NCBI GenBank assembly: GCA_033239525.1
Contig: BSYO01000036.1
Coordinates: 6,780,126 to 6,844,125 of the forward strand
Length of the DNA stretch: 64,000 nt
Origin: Nepenthes gracilis
Lineage: Eukaryota > Streptophyta > Magnoliopsida > Caryophyllales > Nepenthaceae
Reading direction: 5' to 3'
Position 1 is the stretch's first letter; each line of letters begins with the position of its first letter. This document shows, one piece after another, positions 1-11,040 of the stretch. The notes under the pieces were generated by a model. That model was not told the origin of the DNA. It worked only from the letters and a program-made list of their open reading frames with translations, and searched no databases. The translations under genes were made by a program, and so were the position numbers.

Positions 1-1864
1 CGGGAACAAGATTTAGGTCCATTGACGTTTCATAAATCTTATGGGTCGGATCTTTTATCCATGTTTGAGTCCATATTGAGATGACTTCATTGATGAGTTC
101 AAAGGAACATAGGAAATATGTACTCCGTTTGAAAATTGTCATAGATTGAGAACGGTTTCTAACCAAAGGCTCGATCAAGAAGAGAACATGAGTTTAATCT
201 AAGAAAATGCCTCGTTGAGCATATGACATCTTTTGTAGCACAATTTTGGATCAGTAGGACATTAAGCGGTGACTAAATAGGGAAGACTGATTAATATTGA
301 AAAGGGGTTTGGTTTTCTTGGATTTAACTGAATCTGATGAGCGATTCGGCAAGTTTTCCTTGAGGATTGTAGAGTCCGTGGGACATCGAGTTGGAAGCAA
401 TCTATAATCACCAAAATGAGATATGTGATGATAGCTTTTGAGGAATGAAAGGTAAATTGTTGACTATGTCATTTGGGTCGATCCTTGAGGGATCAAGTTA
501 ATCGCAGTAGAATGAGATGTTTTTGAGGAAGAACTAGGATTATGTTTCTTTGCATCGTAATAGGAGGCTACCCTCAAATCACGTGGAGGAGAGGTTTATA
601 AGTTGAAAATTTTCACCCATAGTTGGGGATAACCAGTGAAATCCTTACTTTGAGGATTTATAGGTATTGCTTTTGGAGATAACTATCGTCTAATAGTTTT
701 AAGGGCCAGAATAATTATATTATAAAGGAAGGATGATCTTGTGATATTGCCTGTGGTTAGATCGGTTTAAGGATTGTGAAGAGGAACCTCCGTGTCTTTT
801 AAGGAAAGCGAATATTAGTATTAACAATTAATGTTGGGAGTCCTTAGACTTAAAATATTTTTGGTGCCTCATAGGAGATGTGAAAGATAAATCATGAGTA
901 GGTTCTAATATTTGAAAAATTGGGATGTCGTACTCTTGAATTGAGAAACTGAAATTGTAGTCGAAATAGCGGGACTATGAAGTTATGAAATGTGAAGTCT
1001 TTATGGTCTTATCTCAAGATGATTTCAAAGATCCACTCACTATGATTATGAAGGACACATTCGGAGTGAATCAGTTGACTTATCGGCATACTAACGAGAT
1101 CTTAAGGTTGCTAAATAATTGGGTTTTGAGATTTTGGGTGATGACCCGAAGTTATATTGAATCTTTGGGTGATTGTTACAATTATAGTTTTTAATTTGGC
1201 TGTAATTGAGGATTGTGGGCTGTGTCTTCATGGTATGGCTACCCTAAGATTTGTTTTAATCATGGTTACCATGTAATCTAGGTGTATAATATGGATTATG
1301 TAATTTGGAGATATGTCAACTTGTTGACTTACTAATAAAATAACAGGAATATAGAGTATTCCGATTTTGAGGTTTGATTACGGTTTAAGGTTTCTGTGAA
1401 AATCTTAGTCAACTTGATTAGAGAATTATGGACGTCAATTAAATTAGATGTGGTGATGGATTATGATTGGATGATTCGTAGTTAGATAATTAATTAGAGT
1501 AGCGCAGTGAAAATGTGGCAAAACCATATATGTTAATGTTCAGTCTATGGTTCAGAAGGAATAGTCCCTTTCGAGGCTTGGAGTAGGCTGAAGTAAGATT
1601 TATCAATCACTTGAGATTTTGAACTAAGTCAGAAAAGAAGTTAATATGTTTAAATTACTTTCAAACTTGATAGATTTGACATTTTGATAGAATGCATTGG
1701 GTGAAAGGGATTAGAATGATTCAAATGCTTAAGATTCTTTAGGATAATCGTTTAATCAATTAGGTGATTTGGAAACGCTAGAAGAATCTAGAAGATTATC
1801 TCTGATTATGGGAATTCGATATTCGCTAAATTTTTAGGATTAAATTTCTATAGTGGAGGAGAAT

Positions 1865-4328
1865 TGTAAAGTCCCGATTTCCAAAGCACAATAATTAGGA
1901 AATAATTAATATTATAATGATCAATATTATGCTTAATGTATGTGGAATAATATATATCGGAAGTAAAAATTGGATGAAAGCGGGCTACTACTGCTGCTTG
2001 CTAGTGCGCTGCTAGCAGCATGGCATCTGTCGTGCACTAGAGCAGTATAGGCAGCACCAAAAACAGATTGCCTTGGGCCCGCTGGGCACTCAAGCGCCCA
2101 GCAGGCACATGCTATAATATAAATATCGTGCGAGAGTTTCGACACGTCACTTTTCAGCCACTTTCTAATTTTGAGAGAGAGAGGGCACAATATTAGAGAA
2201 AGAAGGAGGAATCCAAGGCCTGTGAGTCCGAATCCGTCCGAGAGCCAATTAAAAGGTGGTAGATTGGGATAAGGTAAGTAAACTCATACCCTCATCTTTA
2301 GTTTTCTTGCACTTTTGTCTTGTTTTCTTTAAGTATCTTTATTCTGATAGCTGGTTAGGTATATATTTTGTAGTTTCCAAGACTCAAGTATGCATATATG
2401 TAATTTCCATGCCTAAATTTGTAGATTTAGTCAGTTTTCGGACACCGAAACCCTAACCCCACGCCCCGGACCTTTTACCCACGAATTTTTGGGTCTTTTG
2501 CTAAATTTGGGTTTAGAATATGATTACCCATGACTTAGGCATGTTATTTTATCAATTTGGTATCCAAATTTGTGGTTTTATGTGAAATTTCGTTTGAGGA
2601 GACCCAAACCCAAGCCCGAACTCTATTTAATGGATTAAATTTGATTGGATACATCAATTGACTTAGGATTATAATTACTCATACCTTAGATTTAATGAAT
2701 TGTTCATTGGATGTCCGAAATTATGATTTTATACGATTTCAGGAACATGGAAACCCTAACCCTCATGCCCGATTTCCGTTCAAGTTTTGATTTGGAGTTT
2801 GATATATAAATTGACTTAGGATTATATTACCCATGCCTTGAATTTGATAAGATATCCATTGGATGTCCGAAATTTTGAAGATTAGCCAATATGTGTATCC
2901 AAACGCACTGAACGATATTTGCATATTCTTTGTTATACTCAAATGTTAATTAAGTGATGTGTATATTTGTATAAGTTCGATGGAACAATCTGAAAGCTTT
3001 GATATATGCATTTGTAAAAGAAATCTACATCCAAAAGCTTTCAAAGTCAATCTGCTCTTCGATGGTAAGAATTTTGAATCTTCTCTATGATTATGATATT
3101 CGTATATGAGTTAAGTCATGAAAAGATTTAAATCAGTAAGCAAAATAATAAGTATACGAACATTTGAAGGGAGATTCCACATTCAAGAATTTTATGGATT
3201 TGTCCTCCCAAATGGAGATATTTGTAAAGATGTTTTGCTGGGTCCTCCTTTAAAGAACAAAAAAATCATAAAATTAGGACCACAAATTCATATTATGAAT
3301 GGTAACATCCCCAGGCATGCCACTAGTGTGACAGTGAAGGCTCAAGGAATCGTCTTGGCCGTGTGTTGTAGCAGGTGATACTATTGACATACCTTAGGGC
3401 GTTATAGTTATAATCGATGACAACTCCGTCTTTGTATTTTGAATATGTGAAATTATGTGGAAAGACAACTTTTGAAGCTTTGGCCGTTGATTGTGTACAA
3501 TGAATACAATCTATCCTCAATTATTTACTTCTTTGGCTGGACGATCTACTAGCTCAAGTCCACAAAAATGAATATTTATACCTAATCAGTATCTTTAAAA
3601 AAAATAAAAGAAAAGAAGTAAATTGTATTCTAAGTATATCTGATTAAGTTCATATTCATGCATATCCTTTATGCTCTTTTAATCTTCTTCTGCATAATCT
3701 TGTTTATATTATTTATTACTTTTGAATATAATTATATTTTTTGAGTTGTTAACTCACTCTTACTTTTTCTTCTTCCAGATAAGAGTTACGAGCTAACGCC
3801 CAATTAGATAAAACAAAGAGAGGGATTTGCTAAGGAGATTGCTAGATTTCGGAGGCTTAGAATTTTGGATATATTTAATGTATCGAAATATAAATAGTCT
3901 AGTAGATTAATGTTATGTAGTAAATTTTGATATGGCATGATGTTTATTATCATGGTTTATCGTTATACTTCCGCAAGTTGTTTATAAATTTAGTTCCACT
4001 TCTGCATTTATTTGGATTTTGGATTTATTTAGGCCTAAATGGTATCTCTATTTGATTTAGCATAGTAGTTAAAGAATACTATATTGGAGCCGTGGATGAT
4101 ATGAAAATTGTGGATCCTGTGTATGTGTTATGGTTAAATTTTTTAAAGTCTGGATATTTATATGCTTTATACAAGTTTGATTTAACCAGGTTGTATATAT
4201 GGTTTTAATCCATTTATAGAGGAAATTTTGTCTGATTTTTTGCAGAAATTGATGTTATTTAAAATTGGGTATTAGTTTTATAAGTTTATTGACAGAGGTT
4301 ATTGTGGATTATGACCCGGTCTATCATA
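1865..4328 (+). repeat. 3' LTR of element J
   Basis: The LTR starts TGTAAAGTCCCG right after the polypurine tract and ends near CTATCATA, matching the ends of element B's LTRs (TATGAGATCCCG to GTCATA/GTCACA). It is about 2.46 kb. A GC-rich block at 1980-2110 is followed by a TATA-like TATAAATA at 2118-2125, which places the likely R region just downstream. The right boundary may be off by two bases. Confidence 0.6.
2118..2125 (+). promoter_or_regulatory. TATA-like box in LTR of J
   Basis: TATAAATA lies directly downstream of a GC-rich block in the LTR. Elements A and B have a TATA-like box at the equivalent place, after a GC-rich block, which supports it as the element's core promoter. Confidence 0.4.
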
Positions 4329-5590
4329 ATTTTAACTTGGAACTATACAATTACCTTGATGCAATTTTTATTCCAAACTATCTAATACCTATATGATACT
4401 TATCATGAACGACATTCTATAAATACTCAAGCTATAATGAGCCCTAGACAACTTCATAAACCTAATTATAAAACTTTTCACCAATTAATCTCACGAACAC
4501 TTTGATACTTACAAAGAATTGAAGTTTTTTTCTAACCTTAGATACTCCACCTTTATTAAACAACTTATAATTTTTGCTTTTTGACTGTTCAACCTGATTT
4601 TATTCCACCTTTCTTAAATTTTACATTCTAGATGTATTCTTTAATGTTCTAAACACTAACTTAGCAACTATAAATCACAAGGTACCCTAATGATTCACAT
4701 AGTAATAGTTCATGATAATAATCGGTCAACAATATTATAATTTATTACGTTTACAAGTACCATTACCACCATTTATCTACAAAGTAAATTCTAATATTTA
4801 ATTTCTATAAATTCCCTTATTTCCCATCAAGTCCATCCGGCTTGTTTACGACTCAGTTATACTCTTTATTCTATAGACCCAAGAGTATTTAATTAATTCA
4901 TTCTTCCACATATTTTCTTCTCTAAACAATATATTTTACATGTTTTAAAGGCCAAAATCTAGAAATTACAAATATACGATCTAATTCTATGATAATTAGC
5001 GATTTGGCATATTAATCAATGTTTTCATGATTTCATCATTTAATTAAAAAATATAATTCTAAAGTACCACGAGAGATAAGAAATTATGTAGTTTCCTGAA
5101 TGTTATGAATTAATATGCATGCTCCACAAATCACAACTTTATATCTTTAATAAATTTGAAATAACTTTATAATTATTGCTTATTTACACCACTGGCATCA
5201 CAATTCATCATTCTTTTGCATAACAATTTCTTTATTATGCTTGATCCTCATTGTTGAAATCTTTAAACAATTTTTATCCATCATAACATGTGAAGAAAGA
5301 GTAATTTTATATAATTTTCATGAATTATGAATGAATTTGAATCTTTAAGGAAGGAATTAATCTACATATAACAATTTTCACATACACATCAGAAGGTCTG
5401 CTCTCACAACCCAATAATATGATACAATCTAAAGGTGTCCTTGACGTAATATTAAACAACTTAATAATCCTCATAATTCTTAAGCCATTTGGTGTTATTA
5501 TTTCACAGCTCACATCATTGATCACAATATTGGTTTACTCAATTGATTTTTAACATGTCGTGCAACCATCTTTGAACTCATAATACAATT
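4329..5590. other. AT-rich stretch, no gene recognised
   Basis: No open frame of recognisable content and no clear repeat boundary was found. The only frame above 60 codons (5325-5525, minus strand) has no recognised motif. The sequence is the left flank of element C and ends with C's target duplication CAATT at 5586-5590. Confidence 0.5.
5586..5590. repeat. Left target site duplication of element C (CAATT)
   Basis: CAATT immediately precedes the TG start of the 5' LTR and is repeated exactly at 16822-16826 after the CA end of the 3' LTR. A 5-bp duplication is the normal footprint of a Gypsy integrase. Confidence 0.92.
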
Positions 5591-6786
5591 TGATGGGTAT
5601 ACTGAAAATGGGTTGGCCCAAAGTCAACGTTGGCCCAAAACGGCCTACTAGACGGTCAACTTGTGAACGGCTTAGTTAGAGAACAGGCCCAAACCATGAA
5701 AGGCTCAGGACGATCAATGCTGGCGTTGACCGTCCAGACCTCAACAGACGGCCAACACACACGCAGACGGTCAACTCAAATGTTGACCGGGTGTACTGTA
5801 GCAGTAGGCCAAACAGAGGTTATTTTATGGTTACGAACCTGGCCCACTTGAGCCCACGATCCATCAAACGACCAGTAACGGCTCTCCCAACATCTTCCAC
5901 GATCCCAGCTGGCTCCTAAAATGGACACTAACAAAATCAGCACCCTTCCCATGAGGAAGGCGCCAGATTTTCTTAATTTTTTGTCAACTGGGGCTCTCCA
6001 ACGGTAAAATACACGTAAGAAATGTGAGCAGTTTGGAAAGCCGCTGACCGCCGTGGAAGGAAACTATCTTGGTCCGTTTGGTAACTGGCATCAGCTCTAA
6101 AAGGCAGGCCAACAAAGAATAACGCAGGGGATCACACCTTCCAAAGGAGGGAGATCACCCTGTCAACCATAAGTAAACCCTAAAATTCTGATTCAAGAGA
6201 CCGATCTTTGCTTTTGACTTCTTGTTGACACATTCTGGAAAAAAAAAAGGCATTCTTACTTACACACGAGAGGCTCTTACAGGCAATTTCTGGCTTATAG
6301 AGATGATATCTCACTTACCTAAGCTCTTGGTTACGAACACAGAGAAAACTCTCACATCCATGAACGCTGACAAAGTACTGGACGGAGACCCATCGTCTCT
6401 TCCACTCTTCCAGACGTTCAGATCCCACCAGAGGCCTCCAACTTCCTGGAGACCTAATCAGGCCTTCGAGAGTCGTTCCCGGAAGCTTCCACGCTTTCGG
6501 AATATAGTTTCCCAACTCTCTGTGGGTAGGAATCGATCGCTCACGTCCTCGACAAGCTAGCACTCCAAATCCTCTTACTTTCTCTCGCTTTTCAGCATTA
6601 CCTTCCCTATCATAGGAGGCTTTACTGATTTGAGCGTCGGAGTATTTTGGTGGGACAACCTCCCGCCGACACACTGACCTCTTGTTCACTTTAGTAGTGT
6701 GCATGATTCGCACTCAGTGAACGAAGCCTGTTCAAACCATCAAGACGAATCCGAATCTGTTTGAAGTCGGATCCAAGTACGCATCA
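5591..6786 (+). repeat. 5' LTR of element C
   Basis: It begins TGATGGGTAT and ends GTACGCATCA, so TGATG and CATCA form short terminal inverted repeats. Its partner is at 15629-16821. The first 200 bases (U3) carry five WRKY-box cores TTGAC[C/T] at 5622-5627, 5654-5659, 5726-5731, 5769-5774 and 5783-5788, counting both strands. No strong TATA box is visible; CTCTAAAAGGC near 6094 is the best candidate. Confidence 0.93.
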
Positions 6787-6805
6787 TTGGCAACGTCTGC
6801 GGGAA
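6787..6805 (+). other. Primer binding site of element C
   Basis: TTGGCAACGTCTGCGGGAA starts right after the 5' LTR. It resembles the TTGGCGCCGTYTG-type primer site of Tat/Athila elements, usually assigned to an Asp tRNA, with the GCGCC core changed to GCAAC. The tRNA assignment is an inference. Confidence 0.6.
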
Positions 6806-6836
6806 ACGCTTACAAAAGCCAACCACAAATCTCACA

Positions 6837-8418
6837 ATGCTCTCTTTTTCATCGTCTGATTCTGCATTCGCAATGGTGAACATGAGAGCTCAAGCTAGCG
6901 ATCCCGCTAGAGACATCACCAACCCCGACCATGACCACGCTACTGGTGTCATGGTCAACGGGGCTACAAGCGAAATACCAACGCCCTATTTTCAATAGCT
7001 GATAGAGCAGATGCAGGCCATCACGCGTCTTCTCAAAATACTTTGCTCCCAGAACGTGCATCGACTACAGGCGGCTCCTCCGGTAGCCGTCCCTACACCG
7101 GCCACCAAAAAAGGTGGTCAGAGGAAAAAGAAGCCGGCCAAAAGGCCCAGGATATCCCGGAACAATCCAATCCCAGCATCCTGCGTTCCTGGCCAGAATA
7201 GGCCTGAAGAACATTTCAGGAGCACAACTCCACGAGAAAGTCTGGAGAGAAGAAATCCCTGATACTCTCGGGTTGAAGACAGAAACACAGTCCAGGAGTG
7301 AGCATCTAGGACTACCAGGTCTGTAGGAGGCAGCAGCCCACCAGGCTGCTGAACCCTCCAGAGACAAGACGAAGCTGAGGGCTTACCTCAACTCCAAAAA
7401 AGCAGTGAACGCCACTCGCGCAGATCCGCAAGTGGACAAAATCTGGAACCATGTGTTCCAAGATGAAAAGCACGCCATCGACTTGGACCAAACTCCTTTC
7501 ACAGCGAAGATCTTGAGCCGTCCACTGACCACAAAGTTCAAGATGCGTTCCCTTGACTCATACGATGGGAGCAGCGATCCAGCTGACCACCTGGATCACT
7601 TCTGCACCCATCTAAGTCTACAAGGGTTGAAAGACTCAACGATGTGCCGCTACTTTCTGCCCACGCTGAAGGGAGATGCCCGAATCTGGTTCCATCACCT
7701 CCCTTCAGGTACCATCAACAGCTTCCATGAACTCACGGACCTCTTCTTGGCTCAGTACGCCTCGAGACGGCGGGAAGAGAAGCAACCGTGGCATCTCTCC
7801 CACATCAAGCAGAAACCGGGAGAAAACCCACGATGATTCCTAGATCGTTTTGTGGCGGAGGCCATGCGGATTACCGGATCACGGAGGAGATGAAGCTGGG
7901 CAGTTTCATCTCCGCACTGACCTACGGGACTTCTTCAAGCACCTAGCCACAAGAATCCCCAAACCTTTTAGGAAGCGGAGTCCATTACGCAGGCATACGC
8001 TGCGGCAGAGGAGGCCAATGAGGCAAAACGCCCGGAGAGGGCAGATTAGTCCCGATTGTTCCCTAGAGAGGGAAAAAGGAAGTACGGCGACAGTGATCAC
8101 TCTCATCGAAAGCAACAGAGGTCTGGGCCAGCGGAGCGTAGAGACTACGAGTCCACTGGCTTCACGCCTCTGATAGACACACGATCTAACGTCCTCATGC
8201 AGATTCGCAGAGAAAAGTTCTTCAAATGGCCAAAACCACTAAAAAAGGACTCTAGAAACCAGTCGAAGTACTGTGACTTCTTCTGCTCTGCTGGGCATAC
8301 GACAGAGGACTGTAAGATGCTGCAGAGGGAGATCGAGGAGCTGATTCGCAGAGGGCACCTCACCAAATACGTCAGGAGCTCCGGACAGAACTCTGGAGCA
8401 GCTGACAGAGAGGGGTAG
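6837..8418 (+). pseudogene. gag: gag of element C (capsid and zinc knuckle), broken
   Basis: This encodes the structural protein that packages element RNA in cytoplasmic virus-like particles. The first ATG after the primer site is at 6837. Its frame has an in-frame stop near 6999 and then continues through a basic, Lys/Pro-rich stretch (7011-7262). A frameshift leads to the capsid region at 7405-7836, with the typical tract SLDSYDGSSDPADHLDHF and later WFHHLPSGTINSF, where capsid domains of the Retrotrans_gag family carry Trp and Phe. A TGA at 7834 and a shift near 7850-8050 interrupt the rest. The last part (8056-8418) has a Cys-His knuckle, CDFFCSAGHTTEDC, of the unusual CxxxCxxxxH form seen in Tat elements (normally CxFHxxxGHxTxxC). 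The protein cannot be made intact from this copy. Confidence 0.85.
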
Positions 8419-8556
8419 GAACGGTCTCCTCCCCGAAATCGGGTTGCAGCTGGGGTGATTAACATGGTCACCGCCTGACCTGTTAAAAACACATCTGACG
8501 GCGAGGAACAACAGACTGGGAGGAAGAAGCAGCGCACGGTGGACAACACCATTGGC

Positions 8557-8960
8557 TTCAATGATGACGACTTAGTTCATGTAATATCCCCCATGCTGAT
8601 CCCCTCGTTGTATCCACACTTGTTTCGGATGATAGCATCGACTACCAGCTAAAGCGAGTTTTTGTCGATAATGGAAGTTCAAAAGATTTTCTTTACTTGG
8701 ATGTGTTCTTCAAATTAGGCTTAAAAAAGAATCAACTGAAACCTGCCAAAGGCCCATTATACGGCCTCGACAACGAGCCCGTGCCCTTTCAAGGACTATC
8801 CAATTGGAGGTCACCTTGGGTACGTATTCGAAACAGCAAGTCGAACACTCACCTTCATGGTGGTCGACCTACCCTCAGTGTATAATGCCATACTGGGTAG
8901 ACCATGCTTGACAGCGTTCGGAGCGGTTACCTCGATACCACCTCAAAATGAAGTTTCCAA
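8557..8960 (+). pseudogene. Aspartic protease region of element C
   Basis: The retroviral-type aspartic protease cuts the Gag-Pol polyprotein. The active-site loop reads VFVDNGSSKDFLYLD with the catalytic Asp codon at 8667-8669. DNGSS, rather than DTG or DSG, is the usual form in the Tat lineage. Downstream comes the flap-side segment GLDNEPVPFQG (in frame with 8667), and then the family's 'YNAILGRP' block appears around 8880-8905 (TATAATGCCATACTGGGTAG) in another frame. So the site is present but the domain is split by a frameshift near 8790-8870. It lies between the gag knuckle and reverse transcriptase, as expected. Confidence 0.8.
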
Positions 8961-9109
8961 CACCCTATGGTGTCGGGGAGGTGCTGGGTGACCAAGTTAC
9001 TGGATGAACTTGTTACATGTCACAGGTTGCCCCTAGTGGCAGCACTAGAATAGCTGGGAAACTCGACCATCGAGACAAGACAACCCTTCAGCAAGCGCAG
9101 TCCGGTGAA

Positions 9110-10120
9110 GCCACGGATCTAATCCCATTGGACCCGGGAGGAGCCGGAGAAGTGTGTACAGATCGGTGGCTCATTCACCGGACCACTGCACGATGAACTG
9201 ATTGCGTTCCTACGAAGGAACGCTGACCTATTTGCATGGACTCCAGTAGACATGCCTAGAAACACAGCAAAGATAATGTTCCATGAGTTGGGACTTGACT
9301 TCGGCCGAAAACCCGTCAAGCAGAAGTGAAGGAACCACTGTTGAAAAGCTGATCGCCATTTGAGAGGAGGTGAAGAAGCTGCTGGATGCAGGCTTCATTA
9401 GAGAAGTTTATTACCCGAACTAGCTCTCTAATGTCATCTTAGTAAAGAAAAGCAACAAAAAATAGTAGATGTGCGTCGATTTTACCGACCTTAACAAAGC
9501 CTGTCCAAAGGACAGCTTTCCTTGCCCAGGATCGACCTGCTGGTTGATTCAACAGCCAGACATGAACTACAAAGCTTCATGGATGCCTATTCGATTTACA
9601 ACCAGATCCGAATGAGTCCGAGAGGACAAGAAGCACACCTCGTTCATGACCGATCAGGGCACCTACTGCTATAAAGTAATGCCTTTCGGACTTAAAAACG
9701 TTGGAGCGACCTACCAACAGCTGGTCAATAAAATATTTAAAAAATAAATTGAATGCAACATGGAGGTCTACGTCGACGATGTACTCGTCAAGAGCAAGGT
9801 CACCGGCGACCACATCCGTGACCTAGAAGAGTCATTCGAGGTGCTCCGTAAGCATCACATGAAATTGAATCCAGCTAAGTGTATCTTCGGAGTAGCCTCT
9901 AGCAAATTTCTCTGGGTTTCATCGTCTCCTAATGGGGGATCGAGGCGAACCCTAAGAAGATCAAGGCGCTCGCCGACATGGCTCCGCCAAGGAACATAAA
10001 AGGACGTCCAGCGACTGACTGGACGGCTGGCAGCACTGTCCGCTTCCTTGTGAAGTCCGGTGACAAGTACCAGCCATTCTTCAAAGCCATTAGAGGAACA
10101 AAATCCAACGGGTTTTAATG
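9110..10120 (+). pseudogene. pol: Reverse transcriptase of element C, frameshifted
   Basis: The RT copies element RNA into DNA. The region opens with the linker typical of Tat polymerases (a DVFAWTP-like stretch near 9225-9250). It then has the fingers motif CVDFTDLNKACPKDSFP near 9472-9525, the MDAYSIYNQIRM palm motif near 9580-9612 and the FGLKN/ATYQ block near 9687-9720. The catalytic YVDD is at 9769-9780, intact, within VYVDDVLVKS. The C-terminal thumb (KLNPAKCIFGV) follows to about 9910. Several frameshifts and stops interrupt it, for instance between 9530 and 9620 and after 9910. It could not be translated as one protein, though all catalytic motifs are still legible. Confidence 0.9.
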
Positions 10121-10595
10121 GACGGTGGAATGCCAAACCGCTTTCGATGAACTGAAACGGTATTTGGCCAGCTCGCCGTTGTTGGAGTCACCCAAGGGCG
10201 GAGAGGAATTATATCTTTACTTGGCAGTGTCGGAGGCGTCCCTCAGTTCTGTCCTCGTGCGCTAGGACTCTGATGCTCAGCGGCCAGTCTACTACGTGAG
10301 TAAAATGTTGACCGGCCTAGAGACTTGTTACTCACGCGTAGAAAAATTGGCCTTGGAGCTAACATTCTCCACACAGAAGTTAAGGCCCTACTTTCAAGCC
10401 CACCGGATAGTGGTCCTCACGGACCAACCGCTGAAAAACATACTCTAGAAATCCAACATTTCTTGACGGTTGGTAAAATGGGCTATCGAGTTGGGCGAGT
10501 TCGACATTGAATTCGAGCCCAGGCCTGCTGTAAAGGCACAGGCCTTGGCTAACTTCATTGTTGAGACTACAACCCCAGTTCTCAAAGAACGGAGT
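10121..10595 (+). pseudogene. First RNase H of element C (RT-linked)
   Basis: This is the RNase H that normally follows RT in Gypsy polymerases and degrades the RNA template. Readable blocks are AFDELKRYLASSPLL, LYLYLAVSEASLSSVLV (first catalytic region, with the usual Asp not clearly kept), RPVYYVSKMLTG, YSRVEKLALEL, LRPYFQAHRIVVLTDQPLKNIL and finally LGEFDIEFEPRPAVKAQALANF. A TAG near 10264 and another near 10447 interrupt the frame, and a shift separates 10325-10470 from 10470 on. In Tat elements this copy is often the degenerating one, complemented by the second RNase H downstream. Confidence 0.8.
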
Positions 10596-10597
10596 TC

Positions 10598-11040
10598 TGA
10601 AATGGATACTCCACGTGGACGGATCATCTATGGATACGAGCAGTGGGCGCTGGAGTGGTCTTACGACTCCCGATGGGTTTAAGGTGAAATACTCACTTCC
10701 CGGCAACTAATAACGTTGTCGAGTACAAAGCCCTATTAGCCGGACTGTGATTAGCCAAGGAATGCTCCACCAAGAGACTCGCAGTCTAGTGACTCCGAGA
10801 TGATCGTTAACTAGGTTAACAGAGGGTTTGAGGCAAACAATCTTCTCTTGGCCAAGTACTTGGCAAAGGCAAGGGAGGCCGCCCAGGGTTTTGACAAACT
10901 GACCTTGGTTCATGTTCCCAAACTGAAAATTGGAAGGCGGACCAGCTGACCAAAGCCGCTGCAGCCCAAAACCCGGAACAATATTCGAGGGACATGCGGG
11001 AGATCCTAGACGCTCCCAGTATTGAGAAGCGAGAAGCAAT
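10598..11040 (+). pseudogene. Second, archaeal-type RNase H (aRNH) of element C
   Basis: A second RNase H domain directly follows the first. It reads WILHVDGSSMDTSSG at 10603-10650, where the Asp of VDGS is the first catalytic residue. A frame change leads to TPDGFKVKYSLPATNNVVEYKALLAGL, in which the Glu of the VEYKAL block is the second acidic residue. Then come LAKECSTKRLAV and later DNLSSAVNRGFEANN-like remnants near 10800-10840. Stops occur near 10750 and 10790. Acquisition of this extra domain, related to archaeal and plant-type RNase HI, is an established feature of the Tat lineage and is one reason for the lineage call. Confidence 0.8.

Larger units (their letters stand above)
1..4328 (+). 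mobile_element. Coding-poor LTR retrotransposon (LARD-like), 3' part, element J
   Basis: This is the right-hand end of an LTR element whose left part lies outside the window. Positions 1-1850 are internal sequence with no usable reading frame on either strand. A purine-rich tract at 1851-1864 (TAGTGGAGGAGAAT) directly precedes an LTR starting TGTAAAGTCCCG. The internal part aligns by eye with the 3' internal part of element B (about 24560-26450): both have a GGAGGAG..TTTAT..GTTGAAAATT block and, further on, a similar block around 1200-1260 and 25820-25870. Two related copies lacking coding capacity suggest a non-autonomous family of the LARD type (large retrotransposon derivative), probably mobilised by Tekay-type Gypsy elements because polypurine tract and LTR ends resemble those of element A. 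An extremely decayed autonomous element is the alternative. Confidence 0.6.

Noticed and set aside
4329..5585. Protease-like sequence of a minus-strand Gypsy element
   Set aside because: A weak resemblance of one 66-codon frame to the region before RT could not be supported by any catalytic motif.
6315..6713. 132-codon antisense frame in the 5' LTR of C, also open for 120 codons in the 3' LTR (16347-16709)
   Set aside because: No recognised motif, and the two LTRs are copies, so shared openness is expected by descent. Changes between the two frames look like random substitution.
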